Shown: positions 19,062-28,087, counted from the stretch's first letter. The stretch: 64,000 nucleotides of DNA from Lentzea albidocapillata subsp. violacea (GCF_900100275.1 NZ_FNET01000009.1:124001-188000), one strand, 5' to 3'. The notes: generated from the sequence alone by a model not told the origin. Numbers and translations are program-made.

Positions 19062-20137
19062 CGACCGCTGTGAAGACTCCCGCGGCCAAGGCGCCCGCCC
19101 TGAGGCTGGGCGCGGCCTCGTTCAGGCTCCGCCGCCGGCCGTTGCTGGTGGTGGCGGCCTCGCTGGTCGTCCTGGCGGCGCTGCTGGTCGCCGACATCGT
19201 GATCGGCGACTTCCCGCTGACGGTGACCCAGGTCGTCGACACGCTGCTGGGTGGCGGCACGCGCCGCGACCAGTTCGTGGTGATGGAACTGCGGATGCCG
19301 CGAGCACTGACGGGCCTGCTGGTCGGAGGCGCTCTCGGACTCTCCGGGGCGATCTTCCAGGCCATCGTGCGCAACCCGCTGGCGTCGCCGGACATCCTCG
19401 GCGTGACCTGGGGAGCCGGCGCCGGCGCGGTCTCGGTGATCACCTTCGCCGGTTCGCTGGGCGTGGTGACCGGCAGCGCGGCCTCGATCGGCCTCCCGCT
19501 GGCGGGCCTGACCGGCGGTCTGCTCGCGGGCCTGCTGGTCTACGCGCTGGCGTGGCGGCAGGGCATCGAGGGCTTCCGGATGGTGCTGGTGGGCATCGGC
19601 ATCACCGCCGTGGCCGGCAACTTCACGCACTACCTGCTGACCGTCGGCGACGTGCAGGACGCGGGCCGCGCGATGGTGTGGATCACCGGCTCGCTGAACG
19701 GCCGCGGCTGGGAGCACGTCGTGCCGGTCGCCCTGGCGCTGGTCGTGCTGGTCCCCGTGGCCCTGATCGGCGGCCATGTTCTCGGGGCTTTGCAGTTCGA
19801 CGACCAGACCTCGCGCGGGCTCGGCGTGCGAGTCAACGTCGCGCGGTCGTTCCTGATCATCGTGGCGATCGTGCTGGCCTCGGTGGCCACCGCCGCGGCC
19901 GGTCCGATCACGTTCGTGGCTTTGGCATCGCCGCAGATCGCTCTACGGCTGTCCGGGACCGCTCAGCCGCCGTTGTTCGGTTCGGTGGTGGTCGGCGGTG
20001 CGCTGGTGATGTTGTCGGACCTGGTGGCGCGGACCATCTACCGCACCGAACTGCCGGTCGGTGTCGTGACCGCGGTTCTGGGTGCGCCCTATCTGATGTT
20101 CCTGCTGATCCGAAGCCGCCGGGAGGCGCGGGTATGA
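19058..20137 (+). CDS. Iron-siderophore ABC transporter permease (FecCD family), second subunit
   Basis: The 359-aa protein shows the same fold and motifs as its neighbour: LRMPRALTGLLVGGALGLSG, IFQAIVRNPLASPDILGVTW and AAGPITFVALASPQIALRL. An N-terminal cytosolic extension of about 35 residues precedes the first membrane helix. TTG 19058 overlaps the previous stop (TTGA). GTG 19070 is an in-frame alternative. The 3' end overlaps the ATPase gene by 4 nt, so all three are translationally coupled. Confidence 0.92.
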   Translation: MTTAVKTPAAKAPALRLGAASFRLRRRPLLVVAASLVVLAALLVADIVIGDFPLTVTQVVDTLLGGGTRRDQFVVMELRMPRALTGLLVGGALGLSGAIFQAIVRNPLASPDILGVTWGAGAGAVSVITFAGSLGVVTGSAASIGLPLAGLTGGLLAGLLVYALAWRQGIEGFRMVLVGIGITAVAGNFTHYLLTVGDVQDAGRAMVWITGSLNGRGWEHVVPVALALVVLVPVALIGGHVLGALQFDDQTSRGLGVRVNVARSFLIIVAIVLASVATAAAGPITFVALASPQIALRLSGTAQPPLFGSVVVGGALVMLSDLVARTIYRTELPVGVVTAVLGAPYLMFLLIRSRREARV

Positions 20138-20931
20138 GTGTGCGTCTTGAGGCTTCGTCGTTGTGCGTGGGCTACGGGGAACGGCAGGTCGTCGACTCGC
20201 TCGATCTGTCGATCATCGGTGGCACGGTTACCGCGGTGATCGGGCCCAACGGGTGTGGCAAGTCGACTCTGCTGAAGGCGTTGGGGCGGTTGCTGCCTGC
20301 TCGGTCCGGTGCGGTGTTGCTGGACGGCCGGCAGATCGATTCGATGTCCACTCGGGATGTTGCCCGGGTTCTGGGGATGTTGCCTCAGGCTCCGTCTGCT
20401 CCTGAGGGGCTGACTGTGGCTGATCTGGTGGCTCGGGGGCGGCATCCGCATCAGTCCTGGTATCGGCAGTGGTCTTCTGATGACGCTGCTGCTGTTGATG
20501 CCGCGTTGGCTATGACCGGGATTCTGGATCTGGCTGAGCGGACTGTTGACGAGCTGTCCGGGGGGCAGCGGCAGCGGGCTTGGATCTCCATGGCTCTTGC
20601 TCAGGGGACTGATCTGTTGCTGCTGGACGAGCCGACCACCTATCTGGATCTTGCTCATCAGATTGATGTGCTGGATTTGGTGCAGGAGCTGCATGTTTCC
20701 ATGGGGCGGACGATTGTCATGGTGTTGCATGACTTGAACTTGGCTGCTCGGTATGCGGACAACATCGTGGCCATGCGGGATGGGCGGGTCGTGTCGCAGG
20801 GGGCGCCTGTTGAGGTTTTGACTGAGCGGATGTTGTTGGAGGTGTTCGGGTTGGATGCTCGGGTTGTCGAGGATCCGGTTTCTGGGACGCCGTTGGTTGT
20901 GCCTGTTGGGTCTCGGCATCGGGTGCCGTAG
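20134..20931 (+). CDS. Iron-siderophore ABC transporter ATP-binding protein (FepC/FecE type)
   Basis: The 265-aa ATPase powers the FecCD importer. Walker A GPNGCGKST, the signature LSGGQRQRAW and Walker B LLLLDEPTTYLDL are intact, with the switch His in MVLHDLNLA. ATG 20134 overlaps the upstream stop. From about 20200 the codon choice moves to T- and G-ending codons (TTG, GTT, GCT, CGG, GGG), unlike the two permease genes of the same operon. The protein itself looks fully functional. Confidence 0.95.
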   Translation: MSVRLEASSLCVGYGERQVVDSLDLSIIGGTVTAVIGPNGCGKSTLLKALGRLLPARSGAVLLDGRQIDSMSTRDVARVLGMLPQAPSAPEGLTVADLVARGRHPHQSWYRQWSSDDAAAVDAALAMTGILDLAERTVDELSGGQRQRAWISMALAQGTDLLLLDEPTTYLDLAHQIDVLDLVQELHVSMGRTIVMVLHDLNLAARYADNIVAMRDGRVVSQGAPVEVLTERMLLEVFGLDARVVEDPVSGTPLVVPVGSRHRVP

Positions 20932-20995
20932 GTGGGTCGCGATACTTGTGGGTGGTTGGGGTTGCGGGCGGCCTGGTTGCGGTTGCGTGCTTCCC

Positions 20996-21014
20996 CTGGG
21001 GGCGCTGCCCCCAG
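20996..21014 (+). terminator. Candidate hairpin terminator after the siderophore ATPase gene
   Basis: CTGGGGGC and GCCCCCAG form an 8-bp G/C stem with a 3-nt loop about 65 nt downstream of the stop codon. There is no U-tract, as is common in high-GC actinomycetes. The larger palindrome downstream may also terminate transcription. Confidence 0.45.
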
Positions 21015-21108
21015 ACCCCCGGCAATCTGATCAGGGGGTAGCGCCGCCTGTGGGTTGATGGCACGCCTGTTGCTGTGGGCGGCTGCCTGTTGCTTTGAGG
21101 GTTGCGTT

Positions 21109-21252
21109 GGCGGTGGGGTCCCATCACGAGCCGAGCCAAGAGCGGGCCACATGCAGGTAGGGGTGTCAACTCGACGAAAAGCGTGTCGAGTTGACACCCC
21201 TACCTGCATGCAGCAAGAGCTATGGCGCGACTCGTGATGGGACCCCACCGCC
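21109..21252. repeat. 144-nt nested palindrome with two perfect inverted-repeat pairs
   Basis: Outer arms 21109-21130 and 21231-21252 are a perfect 22-bp inverted repeat (starting GGCGGTGGGGTCCC). Inner arms 21150-21175 and 21185-21210 are a perfect 26-bp repeat (containing AGGGGTGTCAACTCGAC) around a 9-nt loop. The 19-20 nt between arms are only partly complementary. No target-site duplication is evident. It could be a miniature mobile element, a bidirectional terminator or a protein-binding cruciform. Confidence 0.92.
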
Positions 21253-21307
21253 TGGCCCGCGCGGTAAGGACGGCTCGCCTGCGGCGTCGCGTGCGATCAG
21301 GCGGGCG

Positions 21308-22111
21308 TTAGTTGTTGCAGGTGGTGCGGGGGCAAGCCGTGCACGGTTCTGCGTTTGGCAGGACGTAGTGGAAGCAGCAGCTGTTTCGCTTGCGCTTCCA
21401 GCCCTCGTCGGTGAAGTGCAGGGACGAGGCTGCCACGAACGGTTCCAGTTTTTCGGGGAGGATCATCGCGGCGTCGGTTACGCCTGCGTTCTCGTCGCCG
21501 AACAGGCGGCCTGCTGCCCACGGGCCGTATTCGAGCATGTCGGTTGCTGCTGCCCAGAGTTGGCGGCGGCCGAAGCGGACCACCTGGCCGAACGAGGCTA
21601 CGAACTGGGCTGCGTGTGCTGCGTAGCGGGCGCGCAGGATTGCTGCCAGGGCTGCTTCGTTGGCTACTACGGTCGCTGCTGGGTGGTTTGACGCCGGGTC
21701 GTCCGGGAGGCAGGCGAACTCGTCGCACATCAGGGCCATGCCGTCGGGGTGCGGGCGGCCTGCCGTGTTGAGGTGGAACGCCATGTCTGAAGGCTTGAGG
21801 GTTGGTACGCGGCGGGCCGTGTGGAAGAGGAGGCCTGCCAGGTAGCCGGGCTGGTGCAGGTACCAGCCCATTACGTAGCCGGCGGTCGCGCGGTCGTCGG
21901 ACTCGCCGTACTGCTCGACCATCCACTCCGCGAGGTCCTTGCGCCACAGGTCGAACCGGGTGGGCTCCGCCAGCAGGTCCGAGCAGATCGTCCAGTCGTC
22001 GGGCGGGGTGCCGAAGACGATCTCGGTGCCGGTCCGCAGGCGGGCGATGGATTCGGCCAGTGGCGTGAGCGCACGCGGGTTCTGCTGTGAGACCCTCGCA
22101 GGTACGGTCAA
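21308..22111 (-). CDS. FhuF-like (2Fe-2S) siderophore-iron reductase
   Basis: The 267-aa protein ends with the FhuF iron-sulfur motif Cys-Cys-x10-Cys-x2-Cys (C245, C246, C257, C260). Such proteins reduce the ferric siderophore in the cytosol and release iron. The upstream segment VVRFGRRQLWAAATDML fits the family. It converges on the three-gene siderophore importer, and its promoter carries its own iron box. Together these form an uptake and release module. ATG or GTG choice near 22111 is not strongly supported by a ribosome site. Confidence 0.88.
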   Translation of the reverse strand: MTVPARVSQQNPRALTPLAESIARLRTGTEIVFGTPPDDWTICSDLLAEPTRFDLWRKDLAEWMVEQYGESDDRATAGYVMGWYLHQPGYLAGLLFHTARRVPTLKPSDMAFHLNTAGRPHPDGMALMCDEFACLPDDPASNHPAATVVANEAALAAILRARYAAHAAQFVASFGQVVRFGRRQLWAAATDMLEYGPWAAGRLFGDENAGVTDAAMILPEKLEPFVAASSLHFTDEGWKRKRNSCCFHYVLPNAEPCTACPRTTCNN

Positions 22112-22136
22112 CGCGCAAGTCCAATCTCATGCGTAT

Positions 22137-22155
22137 CAGGCTTGCCTAACCTTAC
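22137..22155. promoter_or_regulatory. Iron box (IdeR/DmdR1-type operator) for the reductase gene
   Basis: Read on the minus strand, TAAGGTTAGGCAAGCCTGA agrees at 15 of 19 positions with the IdeR/DmdR1 consensus. It lies 26 nt upstream of the FhuF-like start, a typical repressor position. Confidence 0.7.
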
Positions 22156-22297
22156 CTGGGATCTCCCTTCCTTCGCCTCTTCAGGTGTGCCCGGTCACAG
22201 GAGTATCGCTCAATGGTCGGTTGTTCGCGTTGAGCGGACATCGCCCGATCTGTGGAATCCGTTGCTTCCGACCTGCGTTGATGCCGATGTCAATGTT

Positions 22298-22308
22298 CGC
22301 CGGACGCG
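22298..22308. promoter_or_regulatory. Possible ClgR box upstream of clpC
   Basis: CGC-CGGAC-GCG has the CGC-N5-GCG core of ClgR operators, which activate clp genes in actinobacteria. It is 122 nt upstream of the clpC start. The inner consensus bases match poorly, so this is only a candidate. Confidence 0.25.
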
Positions 22309-22430
22309 GCTTGCCGCTGATGGGAGCCACAGGCCTCGGGACCGCCCACTACAGTGGAGCCACGGTGCCGCGCTCACCAGGGTAGATCGGTGGAGCCGAG
22401 GACCGCCGACGCAGCAGTCAGGGAGTGCGA

Positions 22431-24995
22431 ATGTTCGAAAGGTTCACCGACCGCGCGAGGCGGGTGGTTGTCCTTGCCCAAGAAGAGGCACGGATGCTCA
22501 ACCACAACTACATCGGCACCGAGCACATCCTCCTGGGTCTGATCCACGAGGGTGAAGGTGTCGCCGCCAAGGCGCTGGAGTCGTTGGGGATTGCGCTGGA
22601 GGGCGTCCGCCAGCAGGTCGAGGAGATCATCGGCCAGGGCCAGCAGGCTCCGAGTGGACACATCCCCTTCACCCCCCGTGCGAAGAAGGTCCTGGAGCTC
22701 TCGCTGCGCGAGGCGCTTCAGCTCGGCCACAACTACATCGGCACCGAGCACATCCTGCTCGGCCTGATCCGCGAGGGCGAGGGCGTCGCCGCCCAGGTCC
22801 TCGTGAAGCTCGGGGCCGACCTCAACCGGGTGCGTCAGCAGGTGCTGCAGCTGCTGTCCGGTTACTCCACCGAGAAGGGCGCGGCGGAGTCGACCGGTCG
22901 TGGCGAAGGCACGCCGTCGTCGTCCTTGGTGCTCGACCAGTTCGGGCGCAACCTCACGGCCTCTGCCCGTGAAGGCAAGCTCGACCCGGTCATCGGGCGG
23001 GCCAAGGAGATCGAGCGGGTCATGCAGGTGCTGTCCCGCCGCACCAAGAACAACCCGGTCCTCATCGGCGAGCCCGGCGTCGGCAAGACCGCCGTCGTCG
23101 AGGGGCTGGCGCAGATGGTCGTCAAGGGCGAGGTGCCCGAGACGCTCAAGGACAAGCAGCTCTACACGCTCGACCTCGGCTCGCTGGTCGCGGGCTCGCG
23201 CTACCGCGGTGACTTCGAAGAGCGCCTGAAGAAGGTCCTCAAGGAGATCCGCACGCGCGGCGACATCATCCTGTTCATCGACGAGATCCACACCCTCGTC
23301 GGTGCGGGTGCCGCCGAGGGCGCGATCGACGCCGCGAGCATTCTGAAGCCGATGCTGGCTCGTGGTGAGCTGCAGACGATCGGTGCCACCACCCTCGACG
23401 AGTACCGCAAGCACGTCGAGAAGGACCCCGCGCTGGAGCGCCGCTTCCAGCCGATCCAGGTGGGCGAGCCGTCGCTCGAGCACACCATCGAGATCCTCAA
23501 GGGCCTGCGCGACCGGTACGAGGCGCACCACCGCGTCTCGATCACCGACTCCGCGCTGGTCGCCGCCGCCACGCTGGCCGACCGGTACATCAACGACCGG
23601 TTCCTGCCCGACAAGGCGATCGACCTCATCGACGAGGCCGGCGCGCGCATGCGCATCCGCCGGATGACCGCGCCGCCAGACCTGCGCGAGTTCGACGAGA
23701 AGATCGCGGACGTCCGTCGCGACAAGGAGTCCGCGATCGACGCGCAGGACTTCGAGCGCGCGGCGAAGCTGCGTGACGCGGAGAAGCAGCTCCTGGGCCA
23801 GAAGGCCGAGCGGGAGAAGCAGTGGAAGGACGGTGACCTGGACGTCGTCGCGGAGGTCGACGACGAGCAGATCGCCGAGGTCCTCGCCAACTGGACCGGC
23901 ATCCCGGTGTTCAAGCTCACCGAGGAGGAGACCACGCGTCTGCTCCGCATGGAGGACGAGCTGCACAAGCGGATCATCGGCCAGGTCGACGCGGTCAAGG
24001 CCGTGTCGCAGGCGATCCGCCGCACCCGCGCCGGTCTGAAGGACCCGAAGCGTCCCTCGGGCTCGTTCATCTTCGCCGGCCCGTCCGGTGTCGGTAAGAC
24101 CGAGCTCTCGAAGGCGCTCGCGAACTTCCTGTTCGGCGAGGACGACGCGCTCATCCAGATCGACATGGGCGAGTTCCACGACCGGTACACCGCGTCGCGG
24201 CTCTTCGGTGCCCCTCCCGGTTACGTCGGCTACGAAGAGGGCGGCCAGCTCACCGAGAAGGTGCGCCGCAAGCCGTTCTCCGTCGTGCTGTTCGACGAGA
24301 TCGAGAAGGCCCACCAGGAGGTCTACAACACGCTGCTCCAGGTGCTGGAGGACGGCCGCCTGACCGACGGTCAGGGCCGGACGGTGGACTTCAAGAACAC
24401 CGTCATCATCTTCACGTCGAACCTGGGCACGTCGGACATCAGCAAGGCCGTCGGCCTCGGCTTCACCTCGGGTCAGGACACCGCGTCCAACTACGAGCGT
24501 ATGAAGAACAAGGTCAACGACGAGCTGAAGAAGCACTTCCGGCCCGAGTTCCTCAACCGCATCGACGACATCATCGTCTTCCACCAGCTGACTCAGGACG
24601 AGATCATCAAGATGGTGGACCTGATGATCGCCCGCGTCGAGACGCAGCTGAAGAACAAGGACATGGCGATCGAGCTCACGGATCGCGCGAAGATGCTCCT
24701 CGCGAAGCGCGGCTTCGACCCGGTGCTGGGCGCCCGCCCGTTGCGCAGGACGATCCAGCGCGAGATCGAGGACACCCTGTCGGAGAAGATCCTGTTCGGC
24801 GAGATCCAGCCGGGCCAGATCATCCTCACCGACGTCGAGGGCTGGGACGGTGAGTCCGACCAGCACGACAAGGCGAAGTTCGTGTTCCGCGGCGAGGCCA
24901 AGCCGAACCGCGTGCCCGACGCCCCGCCCGTCGACCTCACCGCCTCGGCGCCCGCCGCCGAGTCGCAGGACGCTCCGGCGAACGAGTCCGAGTGA
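22431..24995 (+). CDS. clpC: ATP-dependent Clp protease ATPase subunit ClpC
   Basis: ClpC is a hexameric AAA+ unfoldase that feeds substrates to ClpP. The 854-aa protein has the double N-terminal adaptor-binding repeat ([15 protein letters not shown] and [15 protein letters not shown], residues 1-145), NBD1 with GEPGVGKT, and a short middle coiled coil with the UVR-like segment near residues 420-450. NBD2 carries [11 protein letters not shown] 22431 ([11 protein letters not shown]) is the family start; the GTG 6 nt upstream is rejected. Orthologue of M. tuberculosis ClpC1 (Rv3596c), the target of cyclomarin and lassomycin. Confidence 0.97.
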   Translation: MFERFTDRARRVVVLAQEEARMLNHNYIGTEHILLGLIHEGEGVAAKALESLGIALEGVRQQVEEIIGQGQQAPSGHIPFTPRAKKVLELSLREALQLGHNYIGTEHILLGLIREGEGVAAQVLVKLGADLNRVRQQVLQLLSGYSTEKGAAESTGRGEGTPSSSLVLDQFGRNLTASAREGKLDPVIGRAKEIERVMQVLSRRTKNNPVLIGEPGVGKTAVVEGLAQMVVKGEVPETLKDKQLYTLDLGSLVAGSRYRGDFEERLKKVLKEIRTRGDIILFIDEIHTLVGAGAAEGAIDAASILKPMLARGELQTIGATTLDEYRKHVEKDPALERRFQPIQVGEPSLEHTIEILKGLRDRYEAHHRVSITDSALVAAATLADRYINDRFLPDKAIDLIDEAGARMRIRRMTAPPDLREFDEKIADVRRDKESAIDAQDFERAAKLRDAEKQLLGQKAEREKQWKDGDLDVVAEVDDEQIAEVLANWTGIPVFKLTEEETTRLLRMEDELHKRIIGQVDAVKAVSQAIRRTRAGLKDPKRPSGSFIFAGPSGVGKTELSKALANFLFGEDDALIQIDMGEFHDRYTASRLFGAPPGYVGYEEGGQLTEKVRRKPFSVVLFDEIEKAHQEVYNTLLQVLEDGRLTDGQGRTVDFKNTVIIFTSNLGTSDISKAVGLGFTSGQDTASNYERMKNKVNDELKKHFRPEFLNRIDDIIVFHQLTQDEIIKMVDLMIARVETQLKNKDMAIELTDRAKMLLAKRGFDPVLGARPLRRTIQREIEDTLSEKILFGEIQPGQIILTDVEGWDGESDQHDKAKFVFRGEAKPNRVPDAPPVDLTASAPAAESQDAPANESE

Positions 24996-25013
24996 CCTGA
25001 CCAGCATTACGCG

Positions 25014-25044
25014 AACGGCCCCCAGGAATCCTGGGGGCCGTTTC
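25014..25044 (+). terminator. Intrinsic terminator after clpC
   Basis: A 14-bp inverted repeat (arms AACGGCCCCCAGGA and its complement) lies 18 nt after the clpC stop. It is followed by TTTCGT. Confidence 0.85.
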
Positions 25045-25185
25045 GTCTGTGTGGAACCGGATCGGCGCCCAGTTCGTCGGATCACAACGCAGTGTGGATT
25101 TGATCGTTCCGCCTCCAAGGCGGCCGATCGTTGTCGACAATCGCTGCTCACGGTGACTATGAGAGAACTTGAGGGAGGTCTCAGA

Positions 25186-25842
25186 GTGTCGGCCGAGTTC
25201 GACCAGCTGGTCGCTCAGTTCGAGCGGTTCCAGTCCCAGATGCATCGCGTGGACCAGCAGTTCGCCAACATCGACGAGATGCAACAGCAGTTGGCGGACA
25301 TGGAAGCCGTGGCCACGTCGTCCGACAGAGCAGTCACCGTCGTTGCGGGACCGTCCGGTTCGATCAAGGACATCAGGCTCACGGACCAGGCCATGCGCCG
25401 CCCACCGCACGCGCTGGCCGCCGAGCTGATGTCCACGCTGCAGAAGGCGGTCGCGGAAGCCGCGCGCCGCCAGGCGGGGATCGTCGAGGGTGCGCTGGGT
25501 GACGACATGCACCTCAAGGACCAGGTCCTGGAAACCCAGGCGCAGCTCTTCGGCATGTCCAAAGAGGACCTTCAGCGGGTGACCGAGGAGGAGACGGCGG
25601 CCCCTGCGCCGCAACGACCCCCGATGCCTCCGCCGCCTCCGCCCGCGCCGCAGGGAGGGCCGGTCCGCCAGGCGCCTCCTCCGCCGCCGCGCAGGCAGGC
25701 CCCGGAGTCCGGCGAGGACTTCTCCGACCAGAACGTGCTCCGCGGCGACTCGTGGCAGTCGCGGTCGCCCCAGCCGCCGCCCCCGGCGCCGCCGAAGCAG
25801 GGCGGCTACCTGAACCTCTACGACGATGAGGACGGGCGATGA
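25186..25842 (+). CDS. YbaB/EbfC-family DNA-binding-like protein with proline-rich tail
   Basis: The 218-aa protein has an N-terminal coiled coil (about residues 5-45, QFERFQSQMHRVDQQFANID) and a YbaB-like beta/alpha core (VTVVAGPSGSIKDIRLT to LQKAVAEAAR, 48-95). The C-terminal half is Pro-rich. In actinobacteria such YbaB relatives frequently sit upstream of WXG100-like genes, as here. GTG 25186 is chosen for its GGGAGG site. The ATG at 25159 is upstream of that site and rejected. The stop overlaps the ATG of the next gene (ATGA). It probably acts as a chaperone or partner of the secreted neighbours, though nucleoid binding is possible. Confidence 0.78.
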   Translation: MSAEFDQLVAQFERFQSQMHRVDQQFANIDEMQQQLADMEAVATSSDRAVTVVAGPSGSIKDIRLTDQAMRRPPHALAAELMSTLQKAVAEAARRQAGIVEGALGDDMHLKDQVLETQAQLFGMSKEDLQRVTEEETAAPAPQRPPMPPPPPPAPQGGPVRQAPPPPPRRQAPESGEDFSDQNVLRGDSWQSRSPQPPPPAPPKQGGYLNLYDDEDGR

Positions 25843-26162
25843 GCGGCACCTTCGAAGTCAACCCCGAGGAACTGAGGGCGTTCGCGGGCAAGCTGGACGG
25901 CCACAAGGGCACGGCTGGTGAGATCGCCGGGCTCGTGGACAAGGCGGACGTCGGCCAGAAGTCGTGGGGCATCGTCGGCCTGTTCGTCAAGGACGAGTAC
26001 GACCAGATGCTCGGCGACCTCAAGGAACTGATGAAGGACCTGCAGAACGGTCTGCAGTCGGCCGGCGACAAGTTCCGCGGCACCGCGCAGGGCTACCAGG
26101 ACCAGGAGGACGCGCTGGAGGCGATCTTCAACGGCGTCCAGATCGAGATCAGCGGGAAGTAG
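25839..26162 (+). CDS. WXG100-like type VII secretion target protein
   Basis: The 107-aa helical protein starts SGTFEVNPEELRAFAGKLDG, typical of EspC/DUF2580 type VII secretion targets. It carries a central SWG turn (WxG-like) between two amphipathic helices. Such proteins are exported folded, usually as dimers, by an ESX machine. No ESX core gene lies in this window. It is coupled to the upstream YbaB-like gene by a 4-nt overlap and followed 9 nt later by a larger WXG protein, its likely partner. Confidence 0.78.
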   Translation: MSGTFEVNPEELRAFAGKLDGHKGTAGEIAGLVDKADVGQKSWGIVGLFVKDEYDQMLGDLKELMKDLQNGLQSAGDKFRGTAQGYQDQEDALEAIFNGVQIEISGK

Positions 26163-26171
26163 GGCGTCGGC

Positions 26172-27287
26172 ATGGCGGAAGAGGATTTCGAGGCCGGCGG
26201 GGTCAAGATCACCGTTGGCGAGAAGACCACCGGCCAGAAAGCGGCCGAGGCTGCGCCCTTCTACGGCAGCTATCTCAAGACGAAAGAGGCACTGGGCAAG
26301 AGCAACGAGACCGGAGGCAGCGCCGCGCTGGCCTCCGAGGGCAGCGCGCTGATCAGCGCGGTCGGCACCGCCGCCCAGGGCATCGCGATGGACCCGATCG
26401 GCTGGCTGGTCGGTCAGGGGCTGAACTTCCTGATCAGTGTGTGTCAGCCGCTGGAAGACGCGATCCACTTCGTCAGCGGCGACGGCCCGGCACTGTCCCA
26501 GGCGGGCGAGAACTACGGTGCCATCGCCGAGGGCATCGGCAAGCTGCGCGAGACGTTCGACTCCGACCTGTCGAGCTCCGTGCAGAGCTGGGGCGGCGAG
26601 ACGTCCGAGGTCGCCAGCACGAAGCTGGGCGAGTTCGCCAACGGCATCGACGGCGTGGCTGGCCAGGCCGGTGAGCTGGCCGAGATGCTGATGATCTCCA
26701 GCATGATCATGACGATCATCGAGGACATCATCAAGGCCATCCTCACCGAGCTGATCACCTGGCTGATCATGATCTGGATCCCGGCACTGGCCGCCGCGGT
26801 ACCGAGTTTCGGCGCCTCCACCGCCGCGGCCGGGGCCGCCACCGGCGTCCGCGTGGCGTCGACGGCAGGTCGCGTGTCCCGCATCGTCGCCAAGCTGCGC
26901 CAGTTCCTGCAGAAGATCATGCAGTTCCTCCGCAACCTCGGCGCCCGCCTCAAGAACGTGAAGACCGCGTTCCAGAAGTCCATGGCGGACAAGAAGGTCG
27001 CGAGCCAGGCGGCCGACGTGAAGCTCGAGGGTCTCAGCAAGCTGCAGAAGATCAAGACCAACCCGATCACCCGTCTGAACAGCAAGGACGGCATGATCGG
27101 TGAGCGGGTGCAGCAGGGTTTCGGCAAGTCGATGGTGGACGCCGCCGGCAACGAGGCGCTGGCGCAGGTCAACCCGACGCACGAGAAGGGCCTGCGCAAC
27201 CAGGGCATGAACGACAAGGCCAACTCGTACGACCAGACCGGCTCTGATCACTCGAAGCAGCGCATCGAGGGCTACCTCGACATCTGA
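26172..27287 (+). CDS. Large WXG-domain protein with hydrophobic centre, putative type VII substrate
   Basis: The 371-aa protein has a central helical region with SWGGE (WxG motif, about residues 139-143). A strongly hydrophobic Met/Ile-rich stretch (about 172-215) suggests membrane insertion. A basic helical segment (RIVAKLRQFLQKIMQFLR onward) leads to a polar C-terminus of about 90 residues with no recognised toxin motif. Architecture resembles actinobacterial type VII effectors and polymorphic-toxin scaffolds. It follows the small WXG100-like gene and precedes a membrane protein in the same operon. A toxin role is not shown. Confidence 0.65.
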   Translation: MAEEDFEAGGVKITVGEKTTGQKAAEAAPFYGSYLKTKEALGKSNETGGSAALASEGSALISAVGTAAQGIAMDPIGWLVGQGLNFLISVCQPLEDAIHFVSGDGPALSQAGENYGAIAEGIGKLRETFDSDLSSSVQSWGGETSEVASTKLGEFANGIDGVAGQAGELAEMLMISSMIMTIIEDIIKAILTELITWLIMIWIPALAAAVPSFGASTAAAGAATGVRVASTAGRVSRIVAKLRQFLQKIMQFLRNLGARLKNVKTAFQKSMADKKVASQAADVKLEGLSKLQKIKTNPITRLNSKDGMIGERVQQGFGKSMVDAAGNEALAQVNPTHEKGLRNQGMNDKANSYDQTGSDHSKQRIEGYLDI

Positions 27288-27307
27288 TCGATCGAGGAAC
27301 CGACGAC

Positions 27308-28087
27308 ATGGAACCGTGGAAGCTCAAGCTCGGACTGCTCGTGCTGATCCTGGTGGCGCTGTTGGCACTGATGTTCTGGTGGCGGTGGCGCGCGGACCGC
27401 AAGGAGGCCCTCGACCACGCGGCCGGGCTGGCCAAGTTCGCGGCGAGCATGGGCGGGACCCTCACGGTCGCGAGCGCTTGGTCCGCTGACCTGCGCCGCC
27501 CGTTCGCGCAGGAGCACGGCAACGTGCTCGGCTGGCTGCGCCGGGCGTCGGAGGCGAGGTTCGACCACGCGCTCGACTTCGACCGGCACGGCTGGCGGGT
27601 GCGGGTGACCGAGGCGTCGATCGAGCTGGACAGCGCGTCCACGCAGGACAAGGTGGTCACCCATGTCGAGCACCGGATCGAGGTGGCGACGGCGAACCTG
27701 GTGCCGCTGAAGCTCGTCTCCAGCAGTTGGGCAGGGGGCAGCGGCGCGCGGAGCTGGGTGGGCGAGATGCCCCAGACCGTCGCCGCCGGCCCGCAGCCGC
27801 AGTGGCAGGAGCTGAGGCTGCCCGCCAGCGCGGACCAGTTGTTCCTGGTGTTCACCGCCGATCCGCACCGGGCGGCCGCGATGTTCACCCCCGCGGCCGT
27901 CGACCGGCTGCTGGGTGAGTCGCGGGCGTCCAACCTGCGGCCTCTCACGGTCGAAGCGGGCATCGCCTACTCGGTGGCGGTGGGGCCGATCGATCCGAAG
28001 GTCGTGCTGCAGACCGTCGACGCGATCACCGGGCTGCTCGAACGCATGCCCGGTGCTCAGCCGACGCATCCGGAGGTCACTGCCTGA
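27308..28087 (+). CDS. Membrane-anchored protein of unknown function in the WXG operon
   Basis: The 259-aa protein has one N-terminal transmembrane helix (about residues 7-26) ending in RWRADRK. A soluble domain of about 230 residues is rich in beta-prone stretches such as WRVRVTEASIELDS and HVEHRIEVATANLVPL. I recognise no family. It begins 20 nt after the WXG effector gene and ends the operon. It could be an accessory or immunity protein for the effector, but context is the only argument. Confidence 0.6.
   Translation: MEPWKLKLGLLVLILVALLALMFWWRWRADRKEALDHAAGLAKFAASMGGTLTVASAWSADLRRPFAQEHGNVLGWLRRASEARFDHALDFDRHGWRVRVTEASIELDSASTQDKVVTHVEHRIEVATANLVPLKLVSSSWAGGSGARSWVGEMPQTVAAGPQPQWQELRLPASADQLFLVFTADPHRAAAMFTPAAVDRLLGESRASNLRPLTVEAGIAYSVAVGPIDPKVVLQTVDAITGLLERMPGAQPTHPEVTA

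Larger units (their letters stand above)
20932..21307. other. Gene-free convergent intergenic region rich in inverted repeats
   Basis: The 376-bp gap between the convergent ATPase and FhuF-like genes contains no credible gene. Small open frames there are products of the palindromes. It holds a G/C hairpin at 20996-21014 and the 144-nt nested palindrome at 21109-21252, with G+T-rich flanks on the plus strand. Confidence 0.7.
22112..22430. promoter_or_regulatory. Divergent promoter region between fhuF-like gene and clpC
   Basis: The 319-bp gap has no credible gene. It contains the second iron box near the fhuF-like start and a CGC-N5-GCG site closer to clpC. An AGGGAG ribosome site lies 6 nt before the clpC ATG. 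Confidence 0.5.

Noticed and set aside
21055-21237. 60-codon frame over the nested palindrome
   Set aside because: The frame reads through both palindrome arms, so its apparent repeat peptide is a by-product of the inverted repeats. No ribosome site is present.
22374-25151. 925-codon minus-strand open frame opposite clpC
   Set aside because: Shadow of clpC. Composition is Leu/Val/Asp/Arg-rich and there is no motif, whereas ClpC is complete on the plus strand.
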